A DNA stretch of 64,000 nt, taken from a virus. Positions within the stretch are counted from its first letter, which is position 1. Each line of letters opens with the position of its first letter. Positions 18,787 through 28,317 of this stretch are shown here, piece by piece. The translations under genes and the position numbers were made by a program. Location: IMG/VR virus record IMGVR_UViG_3300027996_000023, positions 1 to 64,000 of that record. One strand, given 5' to 3'. Under the pieces are notes generated by a model. It ran no database searches, was not told the origin of the DNA, and worked only from the letters and a program-made list of their open reading frames with translations.

Positions 18787-19845
18787 TTAGAAGGGACCAG
18801 CTTTTCTAAAATGTGCTCTCCTTTCTTGTGCTTTTGTTTTTTCCGCAGAAGTTAGCGGCTTGCTGTTATCGCCTTGTCCTAATGTTTTCACATTATGATG
18901 TGACTTGGTGACTTCTTCTGTCGTAGTACTTTTGGCATTCCGAACAGCAGCTTCAACAATAGCTGCACCACAATTGGCCCACATAACACGATTACAAAAC
19001 TCTTGCACCTTTGAATAATCAGCATCATTATTCCTGAGCTGGTTATAGGCAGCATATTTTGTAGCCTCAATCTGCATTACGTCTCGAACCTCTTGAGGTA
19101 CGGGAAAATCAAAATCCAATGTAATATCTTTGTCCCCATCCTTACCGACAGGTACAGACACATTGTATTTCTCTTTATTGGTGATGGTTTTATTAACCAC
19201 ATTCCCCCACCATTTAGAATCGCTTTCGTACTTTGCTTGGATTTGACGATTCTTTTTAACGGAATCAGGTTCTCCAGAATCTACCTTCATTTTGCCAAGC
19301 CCTTCCTTGGCTGCCTTTGCAGCTTCAAATTTCTTGACTTTTTGCATTCCGGTAAGCTCATCATCGTCTGAACCGTAAGTTTCGTTGTACCAATCTTGAA
19401 TGTCCTCCTCCGACAATGCTCCACCCATAGACATTTTCTGATGCAACTTGATCGCATCTTCCTCTGACATTTCAGTGGTATTCATTTGCTGCAACTTTAT
19501 AAAGCTCAAAACCTCTGACTCTGTTGCGTTGTCCTTAAACAATCTGTTTATCTCTTTAGATAAATCATTTGCAAAAGGATTCATTTGAGATTTTGCCTCT
19601 AATTCGTTGTACTTGCTTTGCAGTTCGTCATGCTTTGACCTGTAGGTTAAGCTTTCTTGAAACTGCTCGTAGGAGCTAACCTTGCCTTCGGTTAGGCCAC
19701 TCATTGCATTAAAATAACTTTCCGACTCGAACTCGCCTATTTTTTCTGGAGCATCTACGGTGGGTGCTGTCTCAGCATCACCATTAATGCTATTTACGAA
19801 ATCATCTGCGTTTCCTAGATCGTTTTGCTCATTACCATCTAACAT
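18787..19845 (-). CDS. Scaffolding-like capsid assembly protein
   Basis: 352 aa, acidic N-terminus (MLDGNEQNDLGNADDFVNSI) and coiled-coil-like heptads (SKHDELQSKYNELEAKS), ending with a short basic tail (KTKAQERRAHFRKAGPF). This composition and the position directly upstream of the capsid gene are typical of phage scaffolds, whose basic C-terminus binds the capsid protein. A strong promoter lies just ahead (19863-19894), so scaffold and capsid can be transcribed apart from the upstream genes. Confidence 0.78.
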   Translation of the reverse strand: MLDGNEQNDLGNADDFVNSINGDAETAPTVDAPEKIGEFESESYFNAMSGLTEGKVSSYEQFQESLTYRSKHDELQSKYNELEAKSQMNPFANDLSKEINRLFKDNATESEVLSFIKLQQMNTTEMSEEDAIKLHQKMSMGGALSEEDIQDWYNETYGSDDDELTGMQKVKKFEAAKAAKEGLGKMKVDSGEPDSVKKNRQIQAKYESDSKWWGNVVNKTITNKEKYNVSVPVGKDGDKDITLDFDFPVPQEVRDVMQIEATKYAAYNQLRNNDADYSKVQEFCNRVMWANCGAAIVEAAVRNAKSTTTEEVTKSHHNVKTLGQGDNSKPLTSAEKTKAQERRAHFRKAGPF

Positions 19846-19862
19846 AATATGTACATTTTATT

Positions 19863-19894
19863 CAAAAATAAACAATTTTTTCAACTTTATCAAA
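19863..19894 (-). promoter_or_regulatory. Bacteroidetes-type promoter for scaffold and capsid
   Basis: Minus strand: TTTG, 20 bp spacer, TATTTTTG, matching the Bacteroidetes -33 TTTG / -7 TAnnTTTG consensus. It overlaps the last codons of the portal gene and would start RNA close to the scaffold ATG at 19845. Confidence 0.7.
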
Positions 19895-22292
19895 CTTGGC
19901 CTTGATTCAATTCTGGCCCTTGCCCATCTCCTTGCGCTGATTCTAGTTGCTTGTCTAAGCTTTTATGCATCACTTCGGAACCAAATTTCCTTGTATCCTT
20001 GTCCTCGTCCCTCTTAGAATCAAACTGCGCTTGAAATTCTATTGTCTTTCTATCCTCTTCTCCTTGTGCTGCAATTTTCATTAAATCTCCTTCCATCTTA
20101 GCTTGCATGGTAAGCCTTCTTTCTTGCTCTGCCACCTTAGCTGCTTCTGCGTTTGACTTGCCCTGCACTTCAAATTCTTCCATTTTTCGTTTATGCATAA
20201 GAGCTGCATGGGATTTTGTAGCTTTAGATAGATACAGTTGAGCTTTCTTAATATCTCCATTTTTGACCATACTCCACAGCATAAAGAAGTCATCTACCCC
20301 TATTTGTTGCTGTGCCTTCATTTCGTGCAAGTTCTGCATTAATAACTGCTTATCTTCTTGCGTGGGCACTAAAGTCATCATTACGCCATAGTCGTACATG
20401 TACAACTCTTTTGATAAACTGATGGATTTTATAACTGAATCTCCTATTGGGATAAAATTTATATCTATATCTCCACCCATAAGAGCTGTCTGCCACTTCA
20501 ACGTGGTGTATCTTGCCCAATTCTTAGTCAACCCTTCTAACAGGTTAAAGTGTGGCCTAAGTGCATTATTTGTAGCAGCAGATAGGTTTTGCATTACCCC
20601 AACAAGCATATCTCCCTTTTGAGATGTACCATCCGCAACTTCGTTTATACCTGTTACTTGACGTATAGAATCTATATTTGTTGCAATTTCAGTCAAAAAT
20701 ATTTGTAAATCTTCTTGTACACCAGAGGGCATAAATGAAAAAGGAGGCCTATTGCTTCCGCCTTCGTCACCTTCGTATTCTGATTTAGACTCCACAATAA
20801 GAACACCTGACTTGCTGTACAATGTAAGCAGATCAAGCATCGAATACACATCTCCACCTATATTAACGGAATCTCTAAGTAGCGATTTATCAACTACCAT
20901 TCTTGGCCCAGGAGCCATCTTGGATAAAGCATTTCTCTTCTTTAAAGTAGCCAGTTGTATATCGTCAACAAAGGCTATGCATCTTTCAACTAAACTCTTA
21001 GATTTGTTAGAGTAAACCTGTATAGGCAATAGAGCTTGCTTTATGCCATCTTTATTAGCTTTGGCAATAGCGTATTCCACATCATTATCGTACACTTCGT
21101 CACACCCAATAACCCAGCAACATCGATAACATTTTTCTATTATATTGTCATCCATTTTTTTGCCTCGCTTTTTCATTCTTGAACTAAGCTTGGCATTCCT
21201 TTTTACCTTATCATAAATATAGTTGCCTTCGTCCTCCCTAACTCCAACCAAATATCTTTCTACGTCCTTAGCTATAAAGTAACATTCTAGTACATCCACC
21301 CTAAAATCATTGTAGCTCAAGTCTGAACTATTAAAGTCGTAATCGCCTCTATAAGACTTTTCCCACTCTATCCCAGAAGGCGTAGAAAACTCATTGCTGT
21401 TCCCATTCCTTCCTTTGTACTTTTTTGCAATTTTCATCAATTGACCTTCAGTAAGATCTGACTCCATGCGAAGCTGGCCAATAGTTACACTTCTGACTTC
21501 TCCAGCATAAGTGCTGTCACGATGGTCTGCGTATTTGGATTTTTGTATGATTAATTTCTCAGGGTCTACATAATCAGATATAACCTTATGTGTTTTTTTG
21601 TGTACTATAGTTTTTATAGCACATATCCCTAAATCCACAATATCCTCTATGTTTTTTTCTTTTATAGTTTCCCAATGGCTTTCGTATTGAGTACTTTGCA
21701 AAGCGTCTGCCATTGCCATCTCCCACTCTAGCCTTACGCCTCCCATTTTTATCCAAACATCTACCTCTTCGGCTGTTTTTATGTACTGGGGTAGTTCAAC
21801 ATCTGGAGGACCAATCCCTGTTTTTTCCATAAACTCTTTAATCATTGGGCTGGTCAAGAGTCTCATTTTATTGGATTGATTCAGTCTTGCCTTGCTGGAT
21901 AGCTCGTCTAACGCTTGGGTAGTTATCTCAAAGCCCATAGATAGCATCTTCCCTTTTACTATGTCTCTAAACTTAGGTAGTATCTGTACTATCTCTTGAT
22001 TTAGATTCAAATAACCCTCATTAGTAAATTCGTCACAGTCATCTAACAACTCTAAGTATCTACGCTTGCCCTGCAAGCCAAGGGCATACAACCTAAGCTC
22101 TGAAAAGCTTTTACCGCTACCTCCGCTATACCCACCATACTCAGTTGTTGATCCACTATTATTGTATTGGGACCAGATGTATTTGCACATCTTGAGATAG
22201 AAAGGATCGTCCTTCACGCCATAGCGATTTGGCATGTTATACTTTTTCTTCTTATCCTTAAAGTCCTTTTCTCCTAAATATTTTTCAGCCAT
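19890..22292 (-). CDS. Portal protein
   Basis: 800 aa, the length typical of crAss-like portals and much longer than most portals. N-terminus is basic and helical (MAEKYLGEKDFKDKKKKYNM). The middle contains a long alternating helix/strand region, and the C-terminal 110 residues are a charged coiled coil (AAKVAEQERRLTMQAKMEGD) ending ELNQGQV. It lies between terminase and scaffold, as expected for the dodecameric ring through which DNA is packaged. Its start overlaps the stop of the small membrane protein by 8 bp. Confidence 0.85.
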   Translation of the reverse strand: MAEKYLGEKDFKDKKKKYNMPNRYGVKDDPFYLKMCKYIWSQYNNSGSTTEYGGYSGGSGKSFSELRLYALGLQGKRRYLELLDDCDEFTNEGYLNLNQEIVQILPKFRDIVKGKMLSMGFEITTQALDELSSKARLNQSNKMRLLTSPMIKEFMEKTGIGPPDVELPQYIKTAEEVDVWIKMGGVRLEWEMAMADALQSTQYESHWETIKEKNIEDIVDLGICAIKTIVHKKTHKVISDYVDPEKLIIQKSKYADHRDSTYAGEVRSVTIGQLRMESDLTEGQLMKIAKKYKGRNGNSNEFSTPSGIEWEKSYRGDYDFNSSDLSYNDFRVDVLECYFIAKDVERYLVGVREDEGNYIYDKVKRNAKLSSRMKKRGKKMDDNIIEKCYRCCWVIGCDEVYDNDVEYAIAKANKDGIKQALLPIQVYSNKSKSLVERCIAFVDDIQLATLKKRNALSKMAPGPRMVVDKSLLRDSVNIGGDVYSMLDLLTLYSKSGVLIVESKSEYEGDEGGSNRPPFSFMPSGVQEDLQIFLTEIATNIDSIRQVTGINEVADGTSQKGDMLVGVMQNLSAATNNALRPHFNLLEGLTKNWARYTTLKWQTALMGGDIDINFIPIGDSVIKSISLSKELYMYDYGVMMTLVPTQEDKQLLMQNLHEMKAQQQIGVDDFFMLWSMVKNGDIKKAQLYLSKATKSHAALMHKRKMEEFEVQGKSNAEAAKVAEQERRLTMQAKMEGDLMKIAAQGEEDRKTIEFQAQFDSKRDEDKDTRKFGSEVMHKSLDKQLESAQGDGQGPELNQGQV

Positions 22293-22620
22293 AATAATAT
22301 AACTCGAATAAAAAAGATACAGATGTAGCTACCTGCAAATTACTAACCCACCAAAACATTGGCCAATGCCATTTTTTAGCCGCAAAAACCATGACGCATT
22401 TTACCCATGTCCCACAAAATACATAAAAACAGCCAATTACACAAGACATTACAACCGCTAATGCCATTGGGCTGTAAAAACTAAATACACCGCAGCACAT
22501 TAAAACATATAATATTGCACTTCTAAAGTCCTCTTTAAAGGAGTATTCACGATCATCCCTGGGGCTGTCATACCAATAAGAATGGACAATAAAAACCACT
22601 AACCATAGTACAATTATCAT
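22285..22620 (-). CDS. Small multi-pass membrane protein, 111 aa
   Basis: Hydrophobic segments at residues 1-17, about 34-62 and about 64-81 plus an aromatic-rich C-terminal one suggest three or four membrane passes (MIIVLWLVVFIVHSYW, MALAVVMSCVIGCFYVFCG). It overlaps the terminase stop by 4 bp (ATGA) and the portal start by 8 bp. A membrane protein between terminase and portal is unusual. It could be an inner-membrane factor for infection or a holin-like protein. Function unknown. Confidence 0.75.
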   Translation of the reverse strand: MIIVLWLVVFIVHSYWYDSPRDDREYSFKEDFRSAILYVLMCCGVFSFYSPMALAVVMSCVIGCFYVFCGTWVKCVMVFAAKKWHWPMFWWVSNLQVATSVSFLFELYYYG

Positions 22621-24764
22621 ATCCTGTGAACTCTTTTTTTAACTGGCAATCCTTTAGACCAATCATCCTCTTTTTTCTTCTTACCCAACTCTTTGTGGTC
22701 CATAGCGGCCAACAGAGCCATGCCACATGCTACTGTTAAATCTCGCTTAGTCCTATTTTTTACATTATACTCTCTAAAGTCATTTAGAATCCTTGTATGG
22801 TGATAAGTCTGCCACCTAAAGTACACATGTTTTTTTAATTCCTGTGTATATAAGTGAATAACTCCCTTACTTGCCTTTATTCCTTTTTCCTTTTTAAATT
22901 TCTTATTCTTATTCCCTGCAGTTTCTACTACCGTTTGCCTTGGCCTTCTCTTAATGTAATGCTTAAAGTCTTTATCTTCAAACCAAGGAATTATTGAACC
23001 TCTATCTTTTTCGGGAAATATTGCTACTCCATAGTAAATCGCACCCATCAACATCTGCTCGAAGATCTCATAAGGATTGTCTGGCCGATCCAAGTAATCC
23101 GCTATAAACCTATCTGTCTGCATCTTCCAAACATCCCACTCTTGTACTTCCCCTTCTTCGTTCCTGTCTAAATTACAGTCCACCATCTCATTAAACCTAC
23201 GATATATAGCAGCTCCTCCATCCGAGCCACCTCCATCTTCTGCCATGTGGTCAACAGGATCCACCCCCATTGTGTACAAAGCATCATTGCCAGGGTGAAT
23301 ACCATTTTCCCTTACGAAGCAATTGTTAGGCTTCTCTGGGTGATGTGACACTCTCCACTTACCTTTGGCATTTGGCATCCACTTAACTTTTGACCCAAAT
23401 CCATCAACCCAAGCAAAGTCTCCTTTTATCTCTAACGGCTTAACCTCACTTCCTGTTGCAGTTAATGGCTGATCATTTCCAGCCAACCCGTTATCTATTT
23501 GTGATATCCTCTTGTCTAAATACACAGGAAAGAGCACACATTCACTATGAGGAGGACGAAATACATCTTCAATAGTAATAGGGTGCTTTCTGTTAAAATC
23601 TGCCAATCCATCCCAATCTGTGTCTGATTCGTAGCTTTCTCTTTCGTTCTTTACGAACTCAATACACTCTTCCTTCAAGTGAAAACCCCATTCGTCTACT
23701 CCGTAAGCATAAACACAATTCCTAAAATACCTATAAAGCCCACTCTTTGTTCTATTGTTTTTATTTCTTTGCTTTGGGTTAGACTCGTCAAAGGTCTTTT
23801 TAATATGCTTCATTGTTTCCGCACTCTCAAAATCCTCTACGGTAGTTGTCCACAAAGCTTTGCCTATGATATCCTTACCATTCTTTAGTGCCAAAGCTGG
23901 CTTCACCCTTCGCCACTGGGCATTTACATCAAAGGCCTTTATCTTACCCGGCTCATCTAAATGCCACAACCCTAACCTATCCCCATCATAAGCACCTAAT
24001 ACACTGGCCTTAAAATCTATCTTAGATTTAATAGGATCATACTTGTACGTCAATTCCCCTTGCCCCGTACCTTTTTTCTTCTTTTTCTCCAATTGCTTGA
24101 GGGAGAATATCTTTCTAGGATACTTGAACTCTAGCACTTCTCCTGGGTCTGAGGAGCTTGGTAGTATAGGACGAAAGAAGAATGCCATCTCTGAATGCGC
24201 AGCAACAATCCTTTTAAAATTAACCCCTGCATCCGTATCGGTAACATTTTGCATTCCACACCAAGTATATTTTGTGCCAGATGCTAATTCGTACATTAGA
24301 TGCAGTGCTTTCTCTGTATCCCCCATACGTCTACCCTTAATGTCTACCTCTCCACAGCAATTAGGATCTCTCCAGCAATGCTCCCAAACCAAATAGAACA
24401 GCATGTCTCCCTCTCTAAACTCTGGATACATACCTGCCTCTACCCACCAAAAATTCAAGTAGTGCCAAAACTTTCCTGTAATATAGTAAGGCTGTCCCTT
24501 TATGTACCACCATTCCCCATGCTGCCTCTTGTGGTACATCTTTTCCACAAACTTATCCATCTCCTTTTCTGGCCACCTTTCAAGATCATCTGGAATAACC
24601 TCTTTTCTAAACTTCTGGTCCTTTATCTTCTTGCCATAGTTTATTATCTTCTTCTTGTCTGGCATCTTAGGCAATACCACAGGGACCTCAAAGCCATCTA
24701 TTTCCATAGTGCCGTAAGGTTTGTCCCACCTCCATTCGGATGTATATAAGTATTCTTTTGCCAT
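22617..24764 (-). CDS. terL: Terminase large subunit
   Basis: 715 aa ATPase-nuclease that packages DNA into the prohead. Near residue 142 is a deviant Walker A (KGRRMGDTEKA), in which the usual GK(T/S) is GDT. The Walker B region follows near residue 260 (DGDRLGLWHLDE), with the acidic pair DE. The RNase H-like nuclease domain begins near residue 495 with MGVDPVDH followed by GGSDGGAAIYRR. Length and the surrounding portal gene support the call. The missing Walker A lysine is noteworthy; a basic residue just before (K/R) may take over. Confidence 0.9.
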   Translation of the reverse strand: MAKEYLYTSEWRWDKPYGTMEIDGFEVPVVLPKMPDKKKIINYGKKIKDQKFRKEVIPDDLERWPEKEMDKFVEKMYHKRQHGEWWYIKGQPYYITGKFWHYLNFWWVEAGMYPEFREGDMLFYLVWEHCWRDPNCCGEVDIKGRRMGDTEKALHLMYELASGTKYTWCGMQNVTDTDAGVNFKRIVAAHSEMAFFFRPILPSSSDPGEVLEFKYPRKIFSLKQLEKKKKKGTGQGELTYKYDPIKSKIDFKASVLGAYDGDRLGLWHLDEPGKIKAFDVNAQWRRVKPALALKNGKDIIGKALWTTTVEDFESAETMKHIKKTFDESNPKQRNKNNRTKSGLYRYFRNCVYAYGVDEWGFHLKEECIEFVKNERESYESDTDWDGLADFNRKHPITIEDVFRPPHSECVLFPVYLDKRISQIDNGLAGNDQPLTATGSEVKPLEIKGDFAWVDGFGSKVKWMPNAKGKWRVSHHPEKPNNCFVRENGIHPGNDALYTMGVDPVDHMAEDGGGSDGGAAIYRRFNEMVDCNLDRNEEGEVQEWDVWKMQTDRFIADYLDRPDNPYEIFEQMLMGAIYYGVAIFPEKDRGSIIPWFEDKDFKHYIKRRPRQTVVETAGNKNKKFKKEKGIKASKGVIHLYTQELKKHVYFRWQTYHHTRILNDFREYNVKNRTKRDLTVACGMALLAAMDHKELGKKKKEDDWSKGLPVKKRVHRI

Positions 24765-25406
24765 TTAACTTTTTCCATGAAATTCTGGAAGCTTCGCATA
24801 TTTCTCCGCATAGCTTCCAACTGAATTTTGAGTAGATTTTTTACTTATCATCTGCAACAGCCTAATATCATCAAATATATCCGCCTCTAATTCTTGCATG
24901 TGCTCCTTCATGTTACCAAGCTCCTTCATCAACGCTTTACGGGCATTTAACTCTACAGCCACCCTCTTAGGGTCGCTCGTCAATGCCTTTCTCAAGAACT
25001 TATTAAAGTCGTGAATCTGCATCTTATAAGTAAACCATTGCTCATAATCTGCGTCATGTATTAACTTGAAAAACTCAAATACCACCTCACTAAACAACTC
25101 ATTCTCTTCTTCAATAGCAGCCCATTCTACACTATCCTTATCAATCTTCATAACCTTGCGAGACTCTTCTTTTCGCTTATCAAAGTCCCTCTCATCAAAC
25201 ATAGGGCTTTGAGTATCTATAAAGATGATAACAAATCCCAGAAGGTTTGATAGATTCCTTCCTTTCCATTTAAGCGCCTTCATCTCTGGAGTGACAACAC
25301 TAAACACAGGAACCTGCCCAAGCCTCTTGTAGTGCTTAAAGATATAAGTATCTCCAAATGTATCAAATGGATTAAACTCCATCTTAGAAAAATCAGATCT
25401 TACCAT
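24765..25406 (-). CDS. Unknown protein upstream of terminase, 213 aa
   Basis: Soluble, mostly helical. It starts MVRSDFSKMEFNPFDTFGD and has a long Glu/Lys/Leu helix near the end (LMKELGNMKEHMQELEADIF). It overlaps the co-chaperonin gene by 14 bp and abuts terL. By position it could be a small terminase or a packaging helper, but small-terminase helix-turn-helix features are not obvious. I leave the function open. Confidence 0.7.
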   Translation of the reverse strand: MVRSDFSKMEFNPFDTFGDTYIFKHYKRLGQVPVFSVVTPEMKALKWKGRNLSNLLGFVIIFIDTQSPMFDERDFDKRKEESRKVMKIDKDSVEWAAIEEENELFSEVVFEFFKLIHDADYEQWFTYKMQIHDFNKFLRKALTSDPKRVAVELNARKALMKELGNMKEHMQELEADIFDDIRLLQMISKKSTQNSVGSYAEKYAKLPEFHGKS

Positions 25407-26154
25407 TGCTATTTACTTTTGCTAAAATATCTCTTCTTTGCATAACATAATAAGGATACCTACCTTTATTTAAACTCTGGTGACAAAACCACTCAGCACA
25501 TACCCCTGCCGTTTTTTTAAACAGCACAGTATCCCCAACATCCACATCGTCTGCATCTCCACCTCTCTTATCGTAAAGATAATTACCATTCACCTTTCCT
25601 ATATTTCTCACAACCCCTATCCCTGTCTTTCTATTGGCCATCTTTTCCACAACCATTCCATGCTCATTCTCCAACTCGTCCTTACTCCAAAGCACAGGTT
25701 CTACCCATGCCCACCCATTAAGCATTATCTGGTCATCCCCTCTATTTGCCATAAACAAAGTGTCGTAGGGAACAAACATAGCTGGAACCTTATTGCTATC
25801 TACATGCCAATAAAGTCCTTGAGCCATAGCTTCCATGTGATTAGAGTACCGGAACACCACTTCATCCCCAACTTGGACCTCCATCTGTGTTGCAAATTCT
25901 AAGCTCCTGTTATTCAAGAACTGTTTTTGCTTCACCAACTGTTCGCTCCTGTCAAACCTCTCCAGTCCTCGAATACTATCCCCAGCATCATACAACAACT
26001 TAGGGACCATCAAAACCGTACCCTTCACCGTATAGTGATGCGAAAAGTCATGCACATCATACATAACCCACTCGCCTATTTTTGTCAAATGGGCAGTAGG
26101 CTGTATCATCACCAAATTATTACTTATGTGATAAGGTCTAACGCAACTGGCCAT
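25393..26154 (-). CDS. Tandem (double) GroES-like co-chaperonin
   Basis: 253 aa containing two copies of what looks like the GroES beta-barrel. First copy, residues about 11-140: NNLVMIQPT, KGTVLMVPK, then VQVGDEVVFRYSNHMEA and PYDTLFMA. Second copy, residues about 142-250: NGWAWVEPV, GIGVVRNIGKV, DVDVGDTVLFKKTAGV and QRRDILAKV. The pattern V-x-VGD-x-VLF-x-K followed by a DILA end is the hallmark of the GroES C-terminal half. Fused double GroES is known from chloroplast Cpn20 but unusual in phages. The neighbouring GroEL-like gene is the obvious partner. The double-domain reading is mine, by eye. Confidence 0.72.
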   Translation of the reverse strand: MASCVRPYHISNNLVMIQPTAHLTKIGEWVMYDVHDFSHHYTVKGTVLMVPKLLYDAGDSIRGLERFDRSEQLVKQKQFLNNRSLEFATQMEVQVGDEVVFRYSNHMEAMAQGLYWHVDSNKVPAMFVPYDTLFMANRGDDQIMLNGWAWVEPVLWSKDELENEHGMVVEKMANRKTGIGVVRNIGKVNGNYLYDKRGGDADDVDVGDTVLFKKTAGVCAEWFCHQSLNKGRYPYYVMQRRDILAKVNSNGKI

Positions 26155-26494
26155 CTTCTATAGCTTTAACCAACCCAGCATCTAAGCTATTCCCCTCCCT
26201 TACGGAAAAGAATACTTTAAGATCTGAATGATGACAAACAATTAACTTCCTTCCATCTCCTGTGTCAAACTCAAACTTCTGAGTGACTGGCTTGAGAACA
26301 ACTACCCCTACTTCTATCTGGTCATCCCAAGGAATAAACTCCCTCTCTTGACTTGTAGGCTTACTAAAAGACACGATTTTGGCCAACTGAGGCTGGCTAT
26401 GTCTTACTTCCCCAAACATTTGTGGCCCCTTGTGCCTTATTGTAACATCCTCTAACAAGACATGACCCACCCTAGGTTTTATTTCTTTATCCAT
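26138..26494 (-). CDS. GroES-like co-chaperonin, single domain
   Basis: 118 aa with a GroES-type order: an early strand (VGHVLLEDVTIRHKG, the mobile-loop region being RHKGPQMFGEVRHSQ), a middle AKIVSFSKP, the IEVGVVVLKPV strand and a closing HHSDLKVFF strand. Overlaps the GroEL-like stop by one base (TAATG) and overlaps the double-GroES gene by 17 bp, so all three are coupled. Less certain than the neighbour because the canonical VGD is VGV here. Confidence 0.6.
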   Translation of the reverse strand: MDKEIKPRVGHVLLEDVTIRHKGPQMFGEVRHSQPQLAKIVSFSKPTSQEREFIPWDDQIEVGVVVLKPVTQKFEFDTGDGRKLIVCHHSDLKVFFSVREGNSLDAGLVKAIEDGQLR

Positions 26495-28317
26495 TATACA
26501 ACATTATTTACTTTTAACAAATCTAATCTCCTATATAACTCCCTAATGGATTCTTTATCGATCTGATCAGGCAACTTCTCGTCCTCGCTAACCTGCCCTA
26601 CAACACTCTCTACCTTATCCTCGACCAACGCATACTTAGCATGAATCAATTGTTTAGCTACAGATACCGCATTCTTCAAGGCAGATATGCACACCAGCGT
26701 AGGATCTATTATCCCTTCAGTAAACATATCTCCAATTAATTCTCCTCTGGCATCCCATCCCATCCACAAATCTTTACCCAGCTTCGGGTGCAAATGCAAT
26801 AACTGAGATATATCCCCCATAACTGTAGTCTTATCCTTGCCCGTATAATTTCCTATAACATAATAAGCTGGAATCCCTGCAGCCAACAAAACCATACTAT
26901 ACCCACTATAATAGCTATCCATAACCCTAGTGCCTTGCACCATTTCATTCCTAAACTTACTCAACTGATGCAAAGCACTCCAATAAGCACGACCAGCTCC
27001 AGGTACAACACCCCCCTTTAAAGCAGTAAAGCATGCTTGTGACGTATCATCAACAGCATGCTCAATCCTATGCGCCTCTGTATCAGAATCCGCACCAACA
27101 TAAACCACCCCAATTCCACTACTTAAAGCTGCAATACGCTGCTCTAAAAAAGCTATCTCCCCTTCCTTCTTAGAATCCTTAATCTCCCTCTCCAGCACCC
27201 TAATCCTATAAACACTATCATAGTCCGAATTAGGCACTATACTACACTGGTTAAGGCTCACTATACATCTACGAGCACTACCAAACTCTTTCCAAGTCTC
27301 ATCCGCATCCATTTCATCTTCCATAAAGTCTTGGCCAAAAGAATCTTTTATTGGCTTTCCCCTAGAAGTCAAATACACTTGATGTGTCTGCGTCATGTCA
27401 GCCAAGTCACTCATTATATCCCAACCTTGATTGCCGCCAAAAGGTGGCTGAACTACATAAACAGGATGCTTCTCCGCATTAGCAGAGATAAAAGACCTTG
27501 CTCCTCCTGTCAATCCTGTAGTAACAATAACCAAAGGACGTATATTCCCATTCTCCCCTCTAAGCTCATTAGAACTCAACCACGCATCAATAACAGGAAT
27601 AATCTCCATATCATGCTCGAAGTGATCTGCATTCATTATAAACAAAGGGTTCTCCAATACTACCTCCCCCTCCATCTTGTCCTTCAAGTGCTGTCTACCC
27701 AACAGCACCGTATCAAATGTATAACCAGGCAACCTATCACAATAAGTAGTATGCCCCAAATTCCTCTTTATAGTAACCCGACCATGAATACCTACATCAT
27801 ACACTAGATCACTAACCATCCCAGCTATATTCTCATCCCCATTACAGGCAATCATAGCAACATGCCTTAAAGCATCCTTATCTATATTCCCACTATCTCC
27901 CACTATCTTGCGGCTACTACCCTCTAAATGGTCTATAATATCCTTAACAGCACCATCCATGCCACTCAAAAAGTCCCTCTTATCAAAACCACCATTCTTG
28001 TATGTCTCATTCCAAAGCCCATAAATAGCAGACAACAAACACACCGTTGTTGTCGTACCATCACCAACTTCCTTAACAGTCCTGTTTGCCGCATCAATTA
28101 TCATCCTTGCTATCAACTGGTCCAAACTCCCCCTAGGAGCAATATGCCTACTAACAGTAACCCCATCCTTGGTAGCCATAGCACCAAAGGTAGATTGTAT
28201 CAATATAACAGCACCCCCTGGCCCCATTGTAGATGTAATAATATCAGAATAGCGCCCTATTAAAGATGCTATCAAATCCCCACTCTTAGAAACGTCTATA
28301 TGTTTACTATGTCCCAT
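26494..28317 (-). CDS. groEL: GroEL-like chaperonin (group I)
   Basis: 607 aa, about 60 longer than E. coli GroEL. Signature parts in order: GPGG near residue 32, TKDGVTVSRHI near 49, VGDGTTTT near 83, DDTSQACFTALKGGVVPGAG near 425, and GIIDPTLVCISALKNAVSVA near 545. The three ATPase aspartates of GroEL (D52, D87, D398) are all matched. The C-terminal GGM repeats are absent. It is the upstream member of a three-gene chaperonin block preceding terminase and capsid genes. The likely role is folding of phage structural proteins, which is inference from context. Confidence 0.92.
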   Translation of the reverse strand: MGHSKHIDVSKSGDLIASLIGRYSDIITSTMGPGGAVILIQSTFGAMATKDGVTVSRHIAPRGSLDQLIARMIIDAANRTVKEVGDGTTTTVCLLSAIYGLWNETYKNGGFDKRDFLSGMDGAVKDIIDHLEGSSRKIVGDSGNIDKDALRHVAMIACNGDENIAGMVSDLVYDVGIHGRVTIKRNLGHTTYCDRLPGYTFDTVLLGRQHLKDKMEGEVVLENPLFIMNADHFEHDMEIIPVIDAWLSSNELRGENGNIRPLVIVTTGLTGGARSFISANAEKHPVYVVQPPFGGNQGWDIMSDLADMTQTHQVYLTSRGKPIKDSFGQDFMEDEMDADETWKEFGSARRCIVSLNQCSIVPNSDYDSVYRIRVLEREIKDSKKEGEIAFLEQRIAALSSGIGVVYVGADSDTEAHRIEHAVDDTSQACFTALKGGVVPGAGRAYWSALHQLSKFRNEMVQGTRVMDSYYSGYSMVLLAAGIPAYYVIGNYTGKDKTTVMGDISQLLHLHPKLGKDLWMGWDARGELIGDMFTEGIIDPTLVCISALKNAVSVAKQLIHAKYALVEDKVESVVGQVSEDEKLPDQIDKESIRELYRRLDLLKVNNVV

